The notes: generated from the sequence alone by a model not told the origin. A stretch of DNA of 64,000 bases from Prevotella sp. P5-50 (GCF_002251295.1 NZ_NPJA01000001.1:28815-92814); one strand, 5' to 3'. Shown: positions 1-8,969, numbered from the stretch's first letter. Translations and numbers: made by a program.

Positions 1-626
1 TCAGGAAAGAGTTTGTGGACCAGTTCATTCTGTCGCTTCTCCAGACTCTTCACGCCAAAGGGCATTCCCCGCAGGTTGGTAATCTGTTCTTTAGTATAGC
101 CGAGGGCCAGATGACGCAGGAAACGCTCATCATATTCATCAATCTCATAGTTGACCAAAGCCTCTTGACGTACCAGTTGCATGGTAACATCCCGTTTGAA
201 ACGCTCAACAATCTTTTTGAGTATAGGTTCGTTGAATACCAGTTGTTTGCCTTCCATCACAGCTCCGACATCTGAACGAGTCAGCAATTCTCCACTTTTA
301 AGAATGATGCCGTCTGCTCCCGCATCGAGTGCATCAACCCAGAGTTTCTCATTGAGAATCTCGCCGGTAAAAATCAGCACTTTTACCTCTTTATAGTTTT
401 GTTTGGTCTGACGACAGATTTCCACACCAACAGTTGTAGAACCTCCAAGTCCGAGGTCAAGCAATACCAAGTCCGGTCTTTGCTGACGGATCAGCTTCCA
501 ATAGTCAGCTTCATTGCTTGCCGTACCTATGATGTCGGCTTCAGGAATATCGTTTCTGATGATTCCTTCCGTGCCTTTAAGTTCCAACGGCACATCTTCT
601 ACGATAATAAGTTTAAAGTTTTCCAT
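1..626 (-). CDS. Response regulator, LuxR/NarL-like, C-terminus cut by window edge
   Basis: About 208 residues are visible, read leftward from the ATG at 626. The N-terminal half is a CheY-like receiver: it opens FKLIIVEDVP, has the phospho-acceptor region LVLLDLGLGG near residue 56, a conserved Thr in VLIFTGE and a Lys in GIILKSG. The C-terminal part (about residues 165-208) ends in a helical stretch (FLRHLALGYTKEQITNL) like the recognition helices of NarL/LuxR output domains; the rest lies outside the window. The start overlaps the end of the kinase gene by 14 bases, so the two are translationally coupled and form a cognate pair. Bacteroidales proteins of this kind are often annotated DUF5932; that match is from memory. 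It should be a cytoplasmic DNA-binding regulator phosphorylated by the upstream kinase. Confidence 0.85.
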   Translation of the reverse strand, partial: MENFKLIIVEDVPLELKGTEGIIRNDIPEADIIGTASNEADYWKLIRQQRPDLVLLDLGLGGSTTVGVEICRQTKQNYKEVKVLIFTGEILNEKLWVDALDAGADGIILKSGELLTRSDVGAVMEGKQLVFNEPILKKIVERFKRDVTMQLVRQEALVNYEIDEYDERFLRHLALGYTKEQITNLRGMPFGVKSLEKRQNELVHKLFP

Positions 627-3600
627 ATTTGGGTAATGTTAATTTCACATAAGTTTTACCATCCTCTACTGTTGCCCAAATGCCACAACCACGCAAGTTT
701 GTTGTTTCTCCATGATCGCGCACCACCTGTCGGCATAACAGATAAGGTATATGTTCTGAAGAGGAAGGGGTGAAGAGTGTTTCTGCCTCCTCCTTTGAAA
801 TATTCATGTGTGGTTGGGTAATAGTAAAGAGCCAATAACGGTTGTCTTTGCTCTCTACACTAACCTCGCTGTCTTTTTGCACCAAGATTTGCCACATCAC
901 ATTCAGCGCATGGCTATCTCCCAAAACTTGATGACCATAGCAATCGACAGCCTTGAGATGAAGATGGAAGCGTTCCACTTGTCGAAGTGCTTGTTCGCTG
1001 AGAATACCATAGAGTTCGCGATAGTAGCTGACCACTTCTGCGAGATTGTTCTGATCATCTGCAGAAGCCAACTGTCGGATGCGGTTGGGATAATACATGG
1101 TCTCATGTTTTAGCGTTGACAAACAGTTGTCAAGTACGGCATTGGTAACATGAAGATTGCTACATTCAAGTTCTGCCCGCCGCAATTCGTCATCCGCCAG
1201 TTCGATATCTATGCGTTGTTTTTTCTCCCTATTGAACTGTTTATATAGTCGATGCCGATAATATTGCATATAGTAGGCTGGGATGAGAAGCATGAGGATG
1301 ATGATGAGCAGAATGACCGCGATACGCTTATTAGATTGCGATTGCTGCATTTTTCGGCAATAGTCAGCAAGGGTATTGTCTGCTGAGAGTTCTTTATACA
1401 GTTGGGTGTAGGCCTTGTTATTATAAGCATAGAGTTGCCAATCGTGAAGGGCAAGGGCTGCCACCGCACTCTCATTACGAATGTCGAGCACTACTTGATA
1501 GTTGACATCAACACTATCGTGCAGCCACGCTATTTCTGGCGATAGTGTGGCACTCTCGTCAATCAGTTTCATGAGCAGGCGGCTGTCAGAACGTTGTTTG
1601 AGATACTGCAAGTTAAGGTATTTCATGCATGAATCTGCAAATTCCAACGTGCGTTCATACGTTCCGTTGATATTGGAGAAATAGGCTGAGTCTGCATAGA
1701 TATGAGCCTGATTGCGGTTATATTGAGCGACCATGGTGTTCCACCCTACCATTAGCAACAACAATACTGTGAGCGTACGACGAACTCCTTTGGGCAATCG
1801 GAAAGCAAACCTACTCCCCTTTCCTACTGCGCTTTCTGCAGTCAGCGTACAGACGCTGAAGATGCTGCTTATCTTACGGTATTTCTCAATAATACCTTTA
1901 CAGTTCATCAATCCGAAGCCATGCGAGCGTTGTTCTCCTGTTGGCGTTTCGCCCACATGATCTATTACTGGCTTGGCATCGAAGAGATGGTCGAGGGTCT
2001 GTTGGTCCATTCCTTTGCCGGTATCGCTAACCGTTACCTCCACGTATGTTTCAGTTTCGCTGGCGCTGACCGTCACGAGTCCATTACGTTCTGTAAACTT
2101 CCGGGCATTATCTGCCAACGTATTAAGCATGAAGAGGGTGAGCACTCTGTCGGCCTTGACTACTGCGGTAGTTGGTTCCACTTCGAGTGTCACTTGTTTC
2201 ATATTGAATCCTGTACGACTATGGGCAACAATATCGAAGAGTCCTTGAAGTGGGAAACTCTCGATATGGAGATTCAGACTGCCTTGACGCAATTGAATCC
2301 ATTGTGTCAGCACATCATTATATTTATTGATTTGATCGGTCAGTTCCTGAATATAGCCAAGCCGTTCCTGCCGTATCTTGAGCATATTCTGCTGTTCATC
2401 AGTCGAAGGTTTAGCATGAGGAGTGTCCCCGAGTCGCTTCACTTCATGGAGAATACGGTCTATGAGTGGTATGATGCTGATGACAAGTGCGACCTTGGCC
2501 CGCTGTTCCAAATGCTGTTTTTCGTTGCGCTCCACCCTCATCCATGCTTCTGCAACTTCTTCTTGCTTTTGTTCCAGGATCTCTGTCAGTTGGTTGTCCT
2601 GCTTCTGCCTGCGGTTCATGCGGTTGAAGATCCAAAGTAACAGTATCAGCAGGAAGATGGCCACGATAACGGCTATTATCATGACGTTAAGTTGCATGGA
2701 AGCCACTTCATACATATTGGCGCGTGCTTCTAATTCACGATCCTGACGAGTGCGTTCCTGTATATCGATATAAACATTGCGGTTATAATCGCTTTGGGGT
2801 TTATCGTTGAGAGCCGCATAGGCCACACTCATCTGTTCGCGAATACTTGCCACAAGGTCTGGAGCCTGATTGATGCGTTTGTCTGCCAATGCTTGGTAAA
2901 GGTGTTTGAGGGCTTGGCGGTCGTCTCCCATGACATGGTAGCATGTGGCCAGCGTGCGGTGTGCACCTGCAATCTGATAGACATCGCCAAACTGCCGGAA
3001 CAGCATGAGTGCCTCTTCTGCCAGTTGCAGGTCATTCTGACGTTCTGCCAAAGCCTCTTTGGCGTTGGCTTCAAAGTAGGGATAATGACAACGTTCTGCC
3101 ATGGAAACACAATGGAAAAGATTTTCTATTTCTTCGTTGGCAATATCTTCGGCTGTTCCCTCTATGATAATACCTCCTGCGCCGATATTGTAGAGGTAAT
3201 TAAGATACTGTGCTGTGTCGCGACGCACATCATCCTCGTTGATTTGTCGAATGGCATTGGAGGCTTGTCGCTCCAAACCTACATAATAATAGTAGGTGGA
3301 ATTGACGATGGCCAATTCGCTCTCGGCATAAATCATCCGTCGGGTATCTCTTGGCGAGAGTGCTGCACGCTCTTCGTTGATACGGCGCAAACAGTTTAGT
3401 GCTCGTTCGCGATGCTCATAAAAATCACGATTGCGAGAACGACGTTGACAGAGTCGCATCAGTTGCACTTGCGAGACGAGTTGTTCTATCTGATTGTCGG
3501 TTAGCGTAGCAGCCTCTGTCAGTTGCTGTTCTGCCTTGGCATAATCCATCCGGACAATATTGGCGAAGGCCAGATTGTTGAGTGCTTCTGCCTTTCCGTC

Positions 3601-3822
3601 ATCGTCATACTGTGCCAGTTGGAGGGCTTTTCGGGCATAATGCTCCACAGAATCCAACGAGCGGTAATGGGCTTCATAGGCCTTGTCGTTGAATTGTTGT
3701 ACATCTTGCCGTGGAGGAGCCTGACATGAGCTCGTCAGCAGAAGGAGTGCTAATGGTGCAATAAAAAAAACGTAAAGGAGATTAAGAAATGAACTCTCTG
3801 CTTTTATCGCATCGTGTTTCAT
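613..3822 (-). CDS. Double-module TPR sensor histidine kinase (DUF5112/DUF5113-like)
   Basis: A 1069-residue membrane sensor. Order: a signal or lipoprotein-like N-terminus (TSSC, Cys33), TPR-like helices to about 370, a membrane helix at about 377-402, a coiled coil, an H-box-like segment with LHEVKRL near 460, then a well-kept HATPase (N box TLADNARKFT, G1 SDTGKGM, G2 SHGFGLMNCKG; about 550-675). A second module follows: signal-like hydrophobic stretch at about 678-697, TPR-like region, second membrane helix at about 834-854, coiled coil, an H-box-like KHETMYYPNRI near residue 906, and a C-terminal domain resembling an HATPase without recognisable glycine boxes. The two halves look like a fusion of two kinases, each keeping what the other lost. 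It overlaps the response regulator by 14 bases and lies 71 bases downstream of eda on the same strand, so it may be transcribed with kdgK-eda. Family names are recalled, not searched. Confidence 0.85.
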   Translation of the reverse strand: MKHDAIKAESSFLNLLYVFFIAPLALLLLTSSCQAPPRQDVQQFNDKAYEAHYRSLDSVEHYARKALQLAQYDDDGKAEALNNLAFANIVRMDYAKAEQQLTEAATLTDNQIEQLVSQVQLMRLCQRRSRNRDFYEHRERALNCLRRINEERAALSPRDTRRMIYAESELAIVNSTYYYYVGLERQASNAIRQINEDDVRRDTAQYLNYLYNIGAGGIIIEGTAEDIANEEIENLFHCVSMAERCHYPYFEANAKEALAERQNDLQLAEEALMLFRQFGDVYQIAGAHRTLATCYHVMGDDRQALKHLYQALADKRINQAPDLVASIREQMSVAYAALNDKPQSDYNRNVYIDIQERTRQDRELEARANMYEVASMQLNVMIIAVIVAIFLLILLLWIFNRMNRRQKQDNQLTEILEQKQEEVAEAWMRVERNEKQHLEQRAKVALVISIIPLIDRILHEVKRLGDTPHAKPSTDEQQNMLKIRQERLGYIQELTDQINKYNDVLTQWIQLRQGSLNLHIESFPLQGLFDIVAHSRTGFNMKQVTLEVEPTTAVVKADRVLTLFMLNTLADNARKFTERNGLVTVSASETETYVEVTVSDTGKGMDQQTLDHLFDAKPVIDHVGETPTGEQRSHGFGLMNCKGIIEKYRKISSIFSVCTLTAESAVGKGSRFAFRLPKGVRRTLTVLLLLMVGWNTMVAQYNRNQAHIYADSAYFSNINGTYERTLEFADSCMKYLNLQYLKQRSDSRLLMKLIDESATLSPEIAWLHDSVDVNYQVVLDIRNESAVAALALHDWQLYAYNNKAYTQLYKELSADNTLADYCRKMQQSQSNKRIAVILLIIILMLLIPAYYMQYYRHRLYKQFNREKKQRIDIELADDELRRAELECSNLHVTNAVLDNCLSTLKHETMYYPNRIRQLASADDQNNLAEVVSYYRELYGILSEQALRQVERFHLHLKAVDCYGHQVLGDSHALNVMWQILVQKDSEVSVESKDNRYWLFTITQPHMNISKEEAETLFTPSSSEHIPYLLCRQVVRDHGETTNLRGCGIWATVEDGKTYVKLTLPKYGKL

Positions 3823-3893
3823 ATCTTAATCTCCTTTTGTTTATGATGATAATAAGCCGATGATTTTCTCCTTTTAGCAAAGGGAGTGAGTCA

Positions 3894-4562
3894 TCATGCG
3901 CGAGCAGCGGCTACATAGCCAAGTGCTTCCTTGCACTTGTCGGTAACATACTGCCAGTCGCCGGCTTTTACCTTGTCAGCGGGGAAGAGCTTCGAGCCCA
4001 TACCTACGCAATAGACGCCAGCCTTGAACCATGCTTTGAGGTTTTCGGCTTCTGGAGCCACACCACCTGTAACCATGATTTTTGACCAAGGCATTGGAGC
4101 CTTCAGACCTTTTACCATGTTGGGACCTACCACATCGCCAGGGAACACCTTGGTCAGGTCGCATCCCAGTTCCTGGGCTTTACCGATTTCGCTGACTGTC
4201 ATGCAGCCTGGGCAATAAGGCACAAGGCGGCGGTTGCACACGGGAGCAATTTCGGGATTGAACAATGGACCAACCACGAAGTTGGCACCCAACTGCAGAT
4301 AAAGAGCTGCTGTGGGAGCGTCAACTACAGAACCGATACCGAGAGCCAGTTCGGGGCACTCTTTATCAGCCCATTTCACGAGTTCACCAAAAATCTCGTG
4401 GGCGAAATCGCCACGGTTGGTAAATTCGAATGCACGGACACCACCTTCGTAGCAGGCTTTTACCACATTCTTACAAACCTCAAGGTCTTTATTGTAGAAT
4501 ACAGGAACCATTCCTGTATCGCCGATTTTCTTCAGTACGGCTATCTTATCAAATTTACTCAT
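3894..4562 (-). CDS. eda: KDPG aldolase (2-dehydro-3-deoxyphosphogluconate aldolase)
   Basis: This 222-residue class I aldolase cleaves 2-keto-3-deoxy-6-phosphogluconate to pyruvate and glyceraldehyde 3-phosphate, the last step of uronate breakdown. It has the family's usual length (E. coli Eda 213 residues). Visible motifs are [11 protein letters not shown] with Glu46 as the likely acid/base residue, [12 protein letters not shown], and DLTKVFPGD with Lys138 as the Schiff-base lysine. The start ATG is 23 bases after the kdgK stop, which fits a kdgK-eda operon consuming the KDG made by the altronate dehydratase encoded divergently at 7.5 kb. Cytoplasmic. Some relatives also act on 4-hydroxy-2-oxoglutarate. 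Confidence 0.95.
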   Translation of the reverse strand: MSKFDKIAVLKKIGDTGMVPVFYNKDLEVCKNVVKACYEGGVRAFEFTNRGDFAHEIFGELVKWADKECPELALGIGSVVDAPTAALYLQLGANFVVGPLFNPEIAPVCNRRLVPYCPGCMTVSEIGKAQELGCDLTKVFPGDVVGPNMVKGLKAPMPWSKIMVTGGVAPEAENLKAWFKAGVYCVGMGSKLFPADKVKAGDWQYVTDKCKEALGYVAAARA

Positions 4563-4585
4563 AATGATTGCTATGATTAGAATGA

Positions 4586-5608
4586 TTAGCGCTGAACACG
4601 TCCGTTGGCATTTCCGCCAGCCAAAGCCTCTACCTCGTCAGCACTTACAAGGTTGAAGTCGCCGTTGATAGTATGCTTCAGAGCTGAAGCAGCTACTGCA
4701 AACTCAAGAGCTTCACCCTGAGTTTTCTTGGTGAGCAGACCATGGATCAGACCACCAGAGAATGAGTCGCCACCACCTACGCGGTCGATGATGGGGTTGA
4801 TCTCATAACGCTTCGACTGATAGAACTCCTTGCCATCGTAGATCAAAGCTTTCCAACCGTTGAAGGTTGCTGAGTAAGACTCACGAAGAGTAGATACTAC
4901 ATATTTGAAGCCGAAAGTTTCCTTCATCTGCTTGAAGATAGTCTCATAACCTGAAGCATCGGTCTTTCCACCTTCTACATCGGCATCGGGTTTGAATCCG
5001 AGACAGAGTTCTGCGTCTTCCTCGTTACCAATACATACATCAACATACTGCATAAGTGGACGCATGATAGAGATTGCTTTCTCTGAGGTCCAGAGCTTCT
5101 TACGGAAGTTCAGGTCAACAGAAACGGTCACTCCGTGACGCTTAGCAGCCTCACAAGCCAGACGGGTCAGCTCGGCAGCTTTGTCAGAAATGGCAGGAGT
5201 AATGCCTGACCAATGGAACCACTGAGCACCTTCCATGATTTTATCAAAGTCGAAATCGGATGCATCAGCCTCGGCAATAGCGCTGTTGGCACGGTCGTAG
5301 ATAACCTTTGATGGGCGCATAGAAGCACCAGTCTCTGCATAGTAAAGACCGACACGGTCACCACCGCGAGCCACAAATTCGGTATTCACGCCATAGCGGC
5401 GCAGTGCGTTAACGGCAATCTGACCAATCTCGTGCTTGGGCAGTTTGCTGACAAAATAGGCTTCATGACCATAGTTAGCCACTGAGATTGCCACATTAGC
5501 CTCACCTCCACCGGGGATGATGCGGAATGATTCACTCTGAATGAAACGGTCGTTGCCGTTGGGTGACAGGCGAAGCATAATTTCGCCCAATGTTACGATT
5601 TTTGCCAT
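4586..5608 (-). CDS. kdgK: 2-keto-3-deoxygluconate kinase, PfkB family
   Basis: A 340-residue PfkB/ribokinase-family sugar kinase that phosphorylates KDG to KDPG using ATP. The N-terminal substrate-binding glycine run is [16 protein letters not shown], and the C-terminal anion-hole motif is [12 protein letters not shown], with GGGD in place of the commoner GAGD but the catalytic Asp kept. It is first in a leftward kdgK-eda unit with its own promoter at 5647-5678. Assignment to KDG kinase rather than fructokinase rests on sequence style plus the adjacent eda and the divergent uxaA, and is strong in this context. Confidence 0.93.
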   Translation of the reverse strand: MAKIVTLGEIMLRLSPNGNDRFIQSESFRIIPGGGEANVAISVANYGHEAYFVSKLPKHEIGQIAVNALRRYGVNTEFVARGGDRVGLYYAETGASMRPSKVIYDRANSAIAEADASDFDFDKIMEGAQWFHWSGITPAISDKAAELTRLACEAAKRHGVTVSVDLNFRKKLWTSEKAISIMRPLMQYVDVCIGNEEDAELCLGFKPDADVEGGKTDASGYETIFKQMKETFGFKYVVSTLRESYSATFNGWKALIYDGKEFYQSKRYEINPIIDRVGGGDSFSGGLIHGLLTKKTQGEALEFAVAASALKHTINGDFNLVSADEVEALAGGNANGRVQR

Positions 5609-5646
5609 TTGTTTTAGTAATTATCTGCTGTTTGATATTTTGTTTG

Positions 5647-5678
5647 CAAAAGTACATATTAAATTTCAAACGTGCAAA
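5647..5678 (-). promoter_or_regulatory. Promoter of kdgK-eda
   Basis: Read on the minus strand, TTTG (5675-5678), a 20-bp spacer and TACTTTTG (5647-5654) match the Bacteroidetes primary sigma form (-33 TTTG, -7 TAnnTTTG). It lies 39 bp upstream of the kdgK ATG. Confidence 0.75.
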
Positions 5679-5950
5679 TTCTATACTGTTTTTTCGATTT
5701 AAATATGCCGTAAACGTTTTAGTCTGACCTTTTTTTGCCCCTAAAGACGGCAGAAACAGACTATAAGAGTCATGCTATTCCGTATTGGTTATCATACACC
5801 TATTTTATATATATGTTTCAGAGTTTCTTCAGCACTTGATAGAATTTCTTCAGAACATCCACAATACCTTTATACAACTTTCGCATGATTCCGCCACAGC
5901 TTGCCACTCTTCATTTCTTACCATCAAACTCCCATTATCGTCTGTTATTT
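5679..5950. other. Intergenic, no gene seen
   Basis: Besides the candidate operator, this part of the kdgK-LacI intergenic region holds no convincing ORF, RNA or hairpin. A short rightward ORF beginning at 5785 runs into the repeat arrays and has no recognisable domain. Confidence 0.5.
5710..5721. promoter_or_regulatory. Candidate LacI-family operator
   Basis: The site GTAAACGTTTTA contains the perfect palindrome AAACGTTT (5712-5719) centred on CG, the usual architecture of LacI-family operators. It sits about 32 bp upstream of the kdgK -33 box, in the intergenic region shared with the LacI-type regulator at 6364. A weaker inverted repeat, GAAAA-ACGAG-TTTTC, lies at 6308-6322 just upstream of the regulator's own -33 box. 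Function is inferred from position and shape only. Confidence 0.4.
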
Positions 5951-6027
5951 CTTGGGACTTACTTAGGACTCACTTAGGACTTATCGCTTGTAAACATCCC
6001 GAAGCCATTCCCAAGGCATCCCGAAGC
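5951..6027 (+). repeat. Two consecutive 11-bp-period direct-repeat arrays
   Basis: Array A: CTTGGGACTTA, CTTAGGACTCA, CTTAGGACTTA (5951-5983), exactly 11 bp each. After 11 bases, array B: CATCCCGAAGC, CATTCCCAAGG, CATCCCGAAGC (5995-6027). The same A-then-B order recurs on the minus strand at 44842-44739. It runs directly into the 79-bp tandem repeat. Confidence 0.85.
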
Positions 6028-6199
6028 CGAGAGCAAAGGCTTAAGTTTACTTTAAGACTATGCCGAGGCGAAGATGGCTCGACCAAAGGTCAAGGCATCC
6101 CGAAGCCGAGAGCAAAGGCTTAAGTTTACTTTAAGACTATGCCGAGGCGAAAATGGCTCGACCAAAGGTCAAGGCATCCCGAAGCCGAGAGCAAAGGCT
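6013..6199 (+). repeat. 79-bp tandem repeat, about 2.4 copies
   Basis: Units begin AAGGCATCCCGAAGC at 6013, 6092 and 6171 (period 79), the third truncated after GAGAGCAAAGGCT. The first two complete units are nearly identical; the visible difference is GCGAAGATGG versus GCGAAAATGG. Each unit includes TTAAGTTTACTTTAAGACTA followed by TGCCGAGGCGA, which resembles a motif found at 14.67, 37.5 and 63.5 kb. Non-coding as far as can be seen. Confidence 0.9.
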
Positions 6200-6324
6200 A
6201 AAAATCGGTAACATATAACCACTCAATCCCTCCTCCACAACCAAACATGATACTATTATGCCATTTTCTGATACCAAGGACAGACTACATCTTAAGAAAC
6301 AGACAAAGAAAAACGAGTTTTCTT

Positions 6325-6355
6325 TTTGTATTTTGAGCGAATTACATTACCTTTG
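6325..6355 (+). promoter_or_regulatory. Promoter of the LacI-type regulator
   Basis: TTTG at 6325-6328, a 19-bp spacer and TACCTTTG at 6348-6355 match the Bacteroidetes consensus. The -7 box ends only 8 bp before the ATG, so the transcript should be leaderless or nearly so. Confidence 0.75.
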
Positions 6356-6363
6356 CAACAACT

Positions 6364-7434
6364 ATGGATACAGGCAAAATAAGAATCAAGGATATTGCCG
6401 AACGTGCTGGCGTCAGCGTCGGCACGGTCGATAGGGTGCTCCATAAGCGTCCCAACGTGTCGAAAAGCGCACTCGAGAAAGTAGAAAAGGCTTTAGCAGA
6501 AATGGACTACAAGCCCAATATGTATGCCTCTGCACTGGCGTACAACAAGTCGTACCGATTCTTTTGCATCCTTCCCAAACACGAATCGGAAGCATATTGG
6601 GACGAAGTGGAAGAAGGCACCCTGGCAGCATGCGAACGCTTCCGTGACTTCAGAGTCTCGGTCAAACTGCTCTATTACAATAGGTTTGCGACAGACACTT
6701 TTGAAAAGGTTATGGACGAATGTCTCAAGGAAGAACCAGACGGCATCATCATGGTGCCGACAAAAATCGACGTCATGCGCAAATACTGCGACTTGATTCA
6801 CCAATGGCAGATTCCATTCGTACTACTCGACTCATACATGCCGGACCTCAAACCGCTGACATTCTTCGGACAAGACTCATTCTCCAGCGGATATTTTGCA
6901 GCACGCATGCTCATGATGCTCGCTCCTCACGAGACAGAAATCATGCTGATGAAACAAATGCGCAACGGCAACGTGGCATCAAAACAACAAGAAAACCGAG
7001 AAACGGGATTCCGACACTACATGCACGACCATTTCCCTGATGTAACGATTACAGAAGTTAACCTGTCACTCGACACCGAACGCGAACAATACGATGATAT
7101 TCTCGAAGAATTCTTCACCTCGCATCCACTCATACACCATTGCATCACCTTTAATTCGAAGGCACATCTGGTAGGAGAATTTCTACTACGCTCCAACAGA
7201 AGAAACGTGCAGATTATGGGATACGACATGGTGCCCAAGAATGCTGAATGCGTACGCCAGGGAAGCATCTCATTTCTTATCGCACAGCATGGATTCATGC
7301 AAGGATACACCTGTGTCGATGCACTTTTCCGAGCCATCGTACTGAAAAAAAAGGTGGAACCCATCAATTATATGCCCATCGAACTCCTCACCAAGGAGAA
7401 TATCGACTTCTACCGACGTAACAACATCGGATAA
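6364..7434 (+). CDS. LacI-family transcriptional regulator (uronate module)
   Basis: A 356-residue LacI/GalR-type repressor. Residues 7-50 are the HTH and hinge: IRIKDIAERAGVSVGTVDRV then NVSKSALEKVEKAL. From about residue 63 there is a periplasmic-binding-protein-like sensor domain (FCILPKHESEAYWDEVEEG, DGIIMVPTKID, PFVLLDSYMP, NVQIMGYDMVP). It is 35 bp upstream of uxaA on the same strand and divergent from kdgK-eda, so it probably controls both arms in response to a uronate intermediate. The start is placed by the promoter 8 bp upstream. The ligand cannot be read from the sequence; KDG, tagaturonate or altronate are reasonable guesses. Confidence 0.9.
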   Translation: MDTGKIRIKDIAERAGVSVGTVDRVLHKRPNVSKSALEKVEKALAEMDYKPNMYASALAYNKSYRFFCILPKHESEAYWDEVEEGTLAACERFRDFRVSVKLLYYNRFATDTFEKVMDECLKEEPDGIIMVPTKIDVMRKYCDLIHQWQIPFVLLDSYMPDLKPLTFFGQDSFSSGYFAARMLMMLAPHETEIMLMKQMRNGNVASKQQENRETGFRHYMHDHFPDVTITEVNLSLDTEREQYDDILEEFFTSHPLIHHCITFNSKAHLVGEFLLRSNRRNVQIMGYDMVPKNAECVRQGSISFLIAQHGFMQGYTCVDALFRAIVLKKKVEPINYMPIELLTKENIDFYRRNNIG

Positions 7435-7469
7435 ACAGCTTCAGAAAACAAACTAAACTACTATACAAA

Positions 7470-8969
7470 ATGAAACCACTCAAGACTTATCTCAAAATCA
7501 ATCCAGCCGACTCGGTTGTAGTATGTCTCGAAGCCAAACAGAAAGGCGACATCATCGAAATCGACGACCAACAGATTATCGTCAATCAAGACACTCCTGC
7601 CGGACACAAAGTGCTCATCAAGGATGTGAAACAAGGCGAAGACATCATCAAATACGGCTACCCTATCGGACATGCAAAGACTGACCTAAAAGCAGGCGAC
7701 TGGGTAAACGAAAACAATCTGAAAACAAACCTCAGCGGAACACTTGAATACACCTATCAACCCGTTGATGCAACACTCAATATTGCCGACGAACACCGCA
7801 CCTTCAAAGGTTATCTACGCAAAAACGGCGACGTAGGCGTACGAAACGAAATATGGATCGTTCCGACCGTGGGATGCGTCAACGGAATTGCAGAACAACT
7901 GGCACACAGACTGCAAGCAGAAACCCACTGCGAAGGTATTGACGCCATTTGGACTTGGCACCACAATTTCGGATGCTCACAACTCTCAGACGATCACGAG
8001 AATACTCGAAAAGTGCTACGCGACATCTGCCTACACCCCAATGCAGGTGGTGTACTCGTACTCAGTCTCGGATGTGAGAACAATCAACCCGAAGACTTCA
8101 TGGCTATGTTGGGAGACTACGACAAAGACCGCATCAAACTGCTTGTCACACAACGTGTTGAAGGAGACGAAGTAGAAGCCGCCATGCAGGAACTACGCCA
8201 ACTCTATCAAAACGCACGTCAGGACAAGCGCGTTGACGTACCCGTCAGCAAGCTCCGCATCGGACTGAAATGCGGTGGTAGCGACGGATTCAGCGGAATC
8301 ACAGCCAACCCACTCGTGGGAGAATTCAGCGACTGGCTCGTAGCACAAGGCGGAACAAGCGTTCTGACAGAAGTTCCTGAAATGTTTGGAGCAGAAACCA
8401 TTCTCATGAACCGCTGCAAAACTCCAGAACTCTTCCAGCAAACCGTTTCTATGGTCAACAACTTCAAAGAGTATTTCCTCGCACACGGAGAACCCGTAGG
8501 AGAAAACCCAAGCCCAGGAAACAAAGCAGGAGGCATTTCCACCCTCGAAGACAAAGCATTAGGATGCACACAAAAATGCGGAAAAGCACCTGTGAGCGGC
8601 GTCATGGAATACGGAGACCGACTGCAACACGACGGACTCAACCTGCTTTCTGCACCAGGAAACGACCTCGTTGCATCTACCGCTCTGGCTGCCAGCGGTT
8701 GCCATATCGTACTCTTCACTACCGGACGCGGAACACCATTCGGCACTTTCGTACCCACCATGAAGATTGCCACCAACCCCACTTTGGCAAAAAACAAACC
8801 ACATTGGGTAGATTTCTCTGCCGGACAACTCATAGAAGGACGCACCATGCAAGAACTGCTGCCTGAATTCATCGACAAAGTACTGGCTGTGGCAAGCGGA
8901 CAACAGGCACGAAACGAAGAACATGGCTATCGCGAAATATCCATCTTCAAAAATGGAGTTACGTTATAA
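7470..8969 (+). CDS. uxaA: Altronate dehydratase
   Basis: A 499-residue dehydratase of the UxaA/GarD family, converting D-altronate to 2-keto-3-deoxygluconate in the galacturonate pathway. Residues 1-95 form the small SAF-like domain (KINPADSVVVCL, DTPAGHKVLIKDV); the rest is the large catalytic domain, with GYLRKNGDVGVRNE, VPTVGCVNG, HNFGCSQL, LSLGCENNQPED, LKCGGSDGFSGITANP and a late TTGRGTPFGTFVPTMKIATN. The Cys and His residues in these motifs are those expected to bind the metal. Length is typical. The product feeds KdgK and Eda encoded divergently. Tagaturonate reductase (uxaB) and uronate isomerase (uxaC) are not in the window. Galactarate dehydratase activity is a less likely alternative. 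Confidence 0.93.
   Translation: MKPLKTYLKINPADSVVVCLEAKQKGDIIEIDDQQIIVNQDTPAGHKVLIKDVKQGEDIIKYGYPIGHAKTDLKAGDWVNENNLKTNLSGTLEYTYQPVDATLNIADEHRTFKGYLRKNGDVGVRNEIWIVPTVGCVNGIAEQLAHRLQAETHCEGIDAIWTWHHNFGCSQLSDDHENTRKVLRDICLHPNAGGVLVLSLGCENNQPEDFMAMLGDYDKDRIKLLVTQRVEGDEVEAAMQELRQLYQNARQDKRVDVPVSKLRIGLKCGGSDGFSGITANPLVGEFSDWLVAQGGTSVLTEVPEMFGAETILMNRCKTPELFQQTVSMVNNFKEYFLAHGEPVGENPSPGNKAGGISTLEDKALGCTQKCGKAPVSGVMEYGDRLQHDGLNLLSAPGNDLVASTALAASGCHIVLFTTGRGTPFGTFVPTMKIATNPTLAKNKPHWVDFSAGQLIEGRTMQELLPEFIDKVLAVASGQQARNEEHGYREISIFKNGVTL

Noticed and set aside
1921..2640. 239-codon rightward ORF
   Set aside because: Lies wholly antisense to the conserved ATPase region of the sensor kinase and has no recognisable domain.
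5785..6123. 112-codon rightward ORF
   Set aside because: Runs through the 11-bp arrays and the 79-bp repeat; its similarity to the ORF at 44.7 kb comes from the shared repeats, not from a protein.
8219..8878. 219-codon leftward ORF
   Set aside because: Antisense to uxaA, whose protein is clearly conserved; composition is that of a shadow frame.
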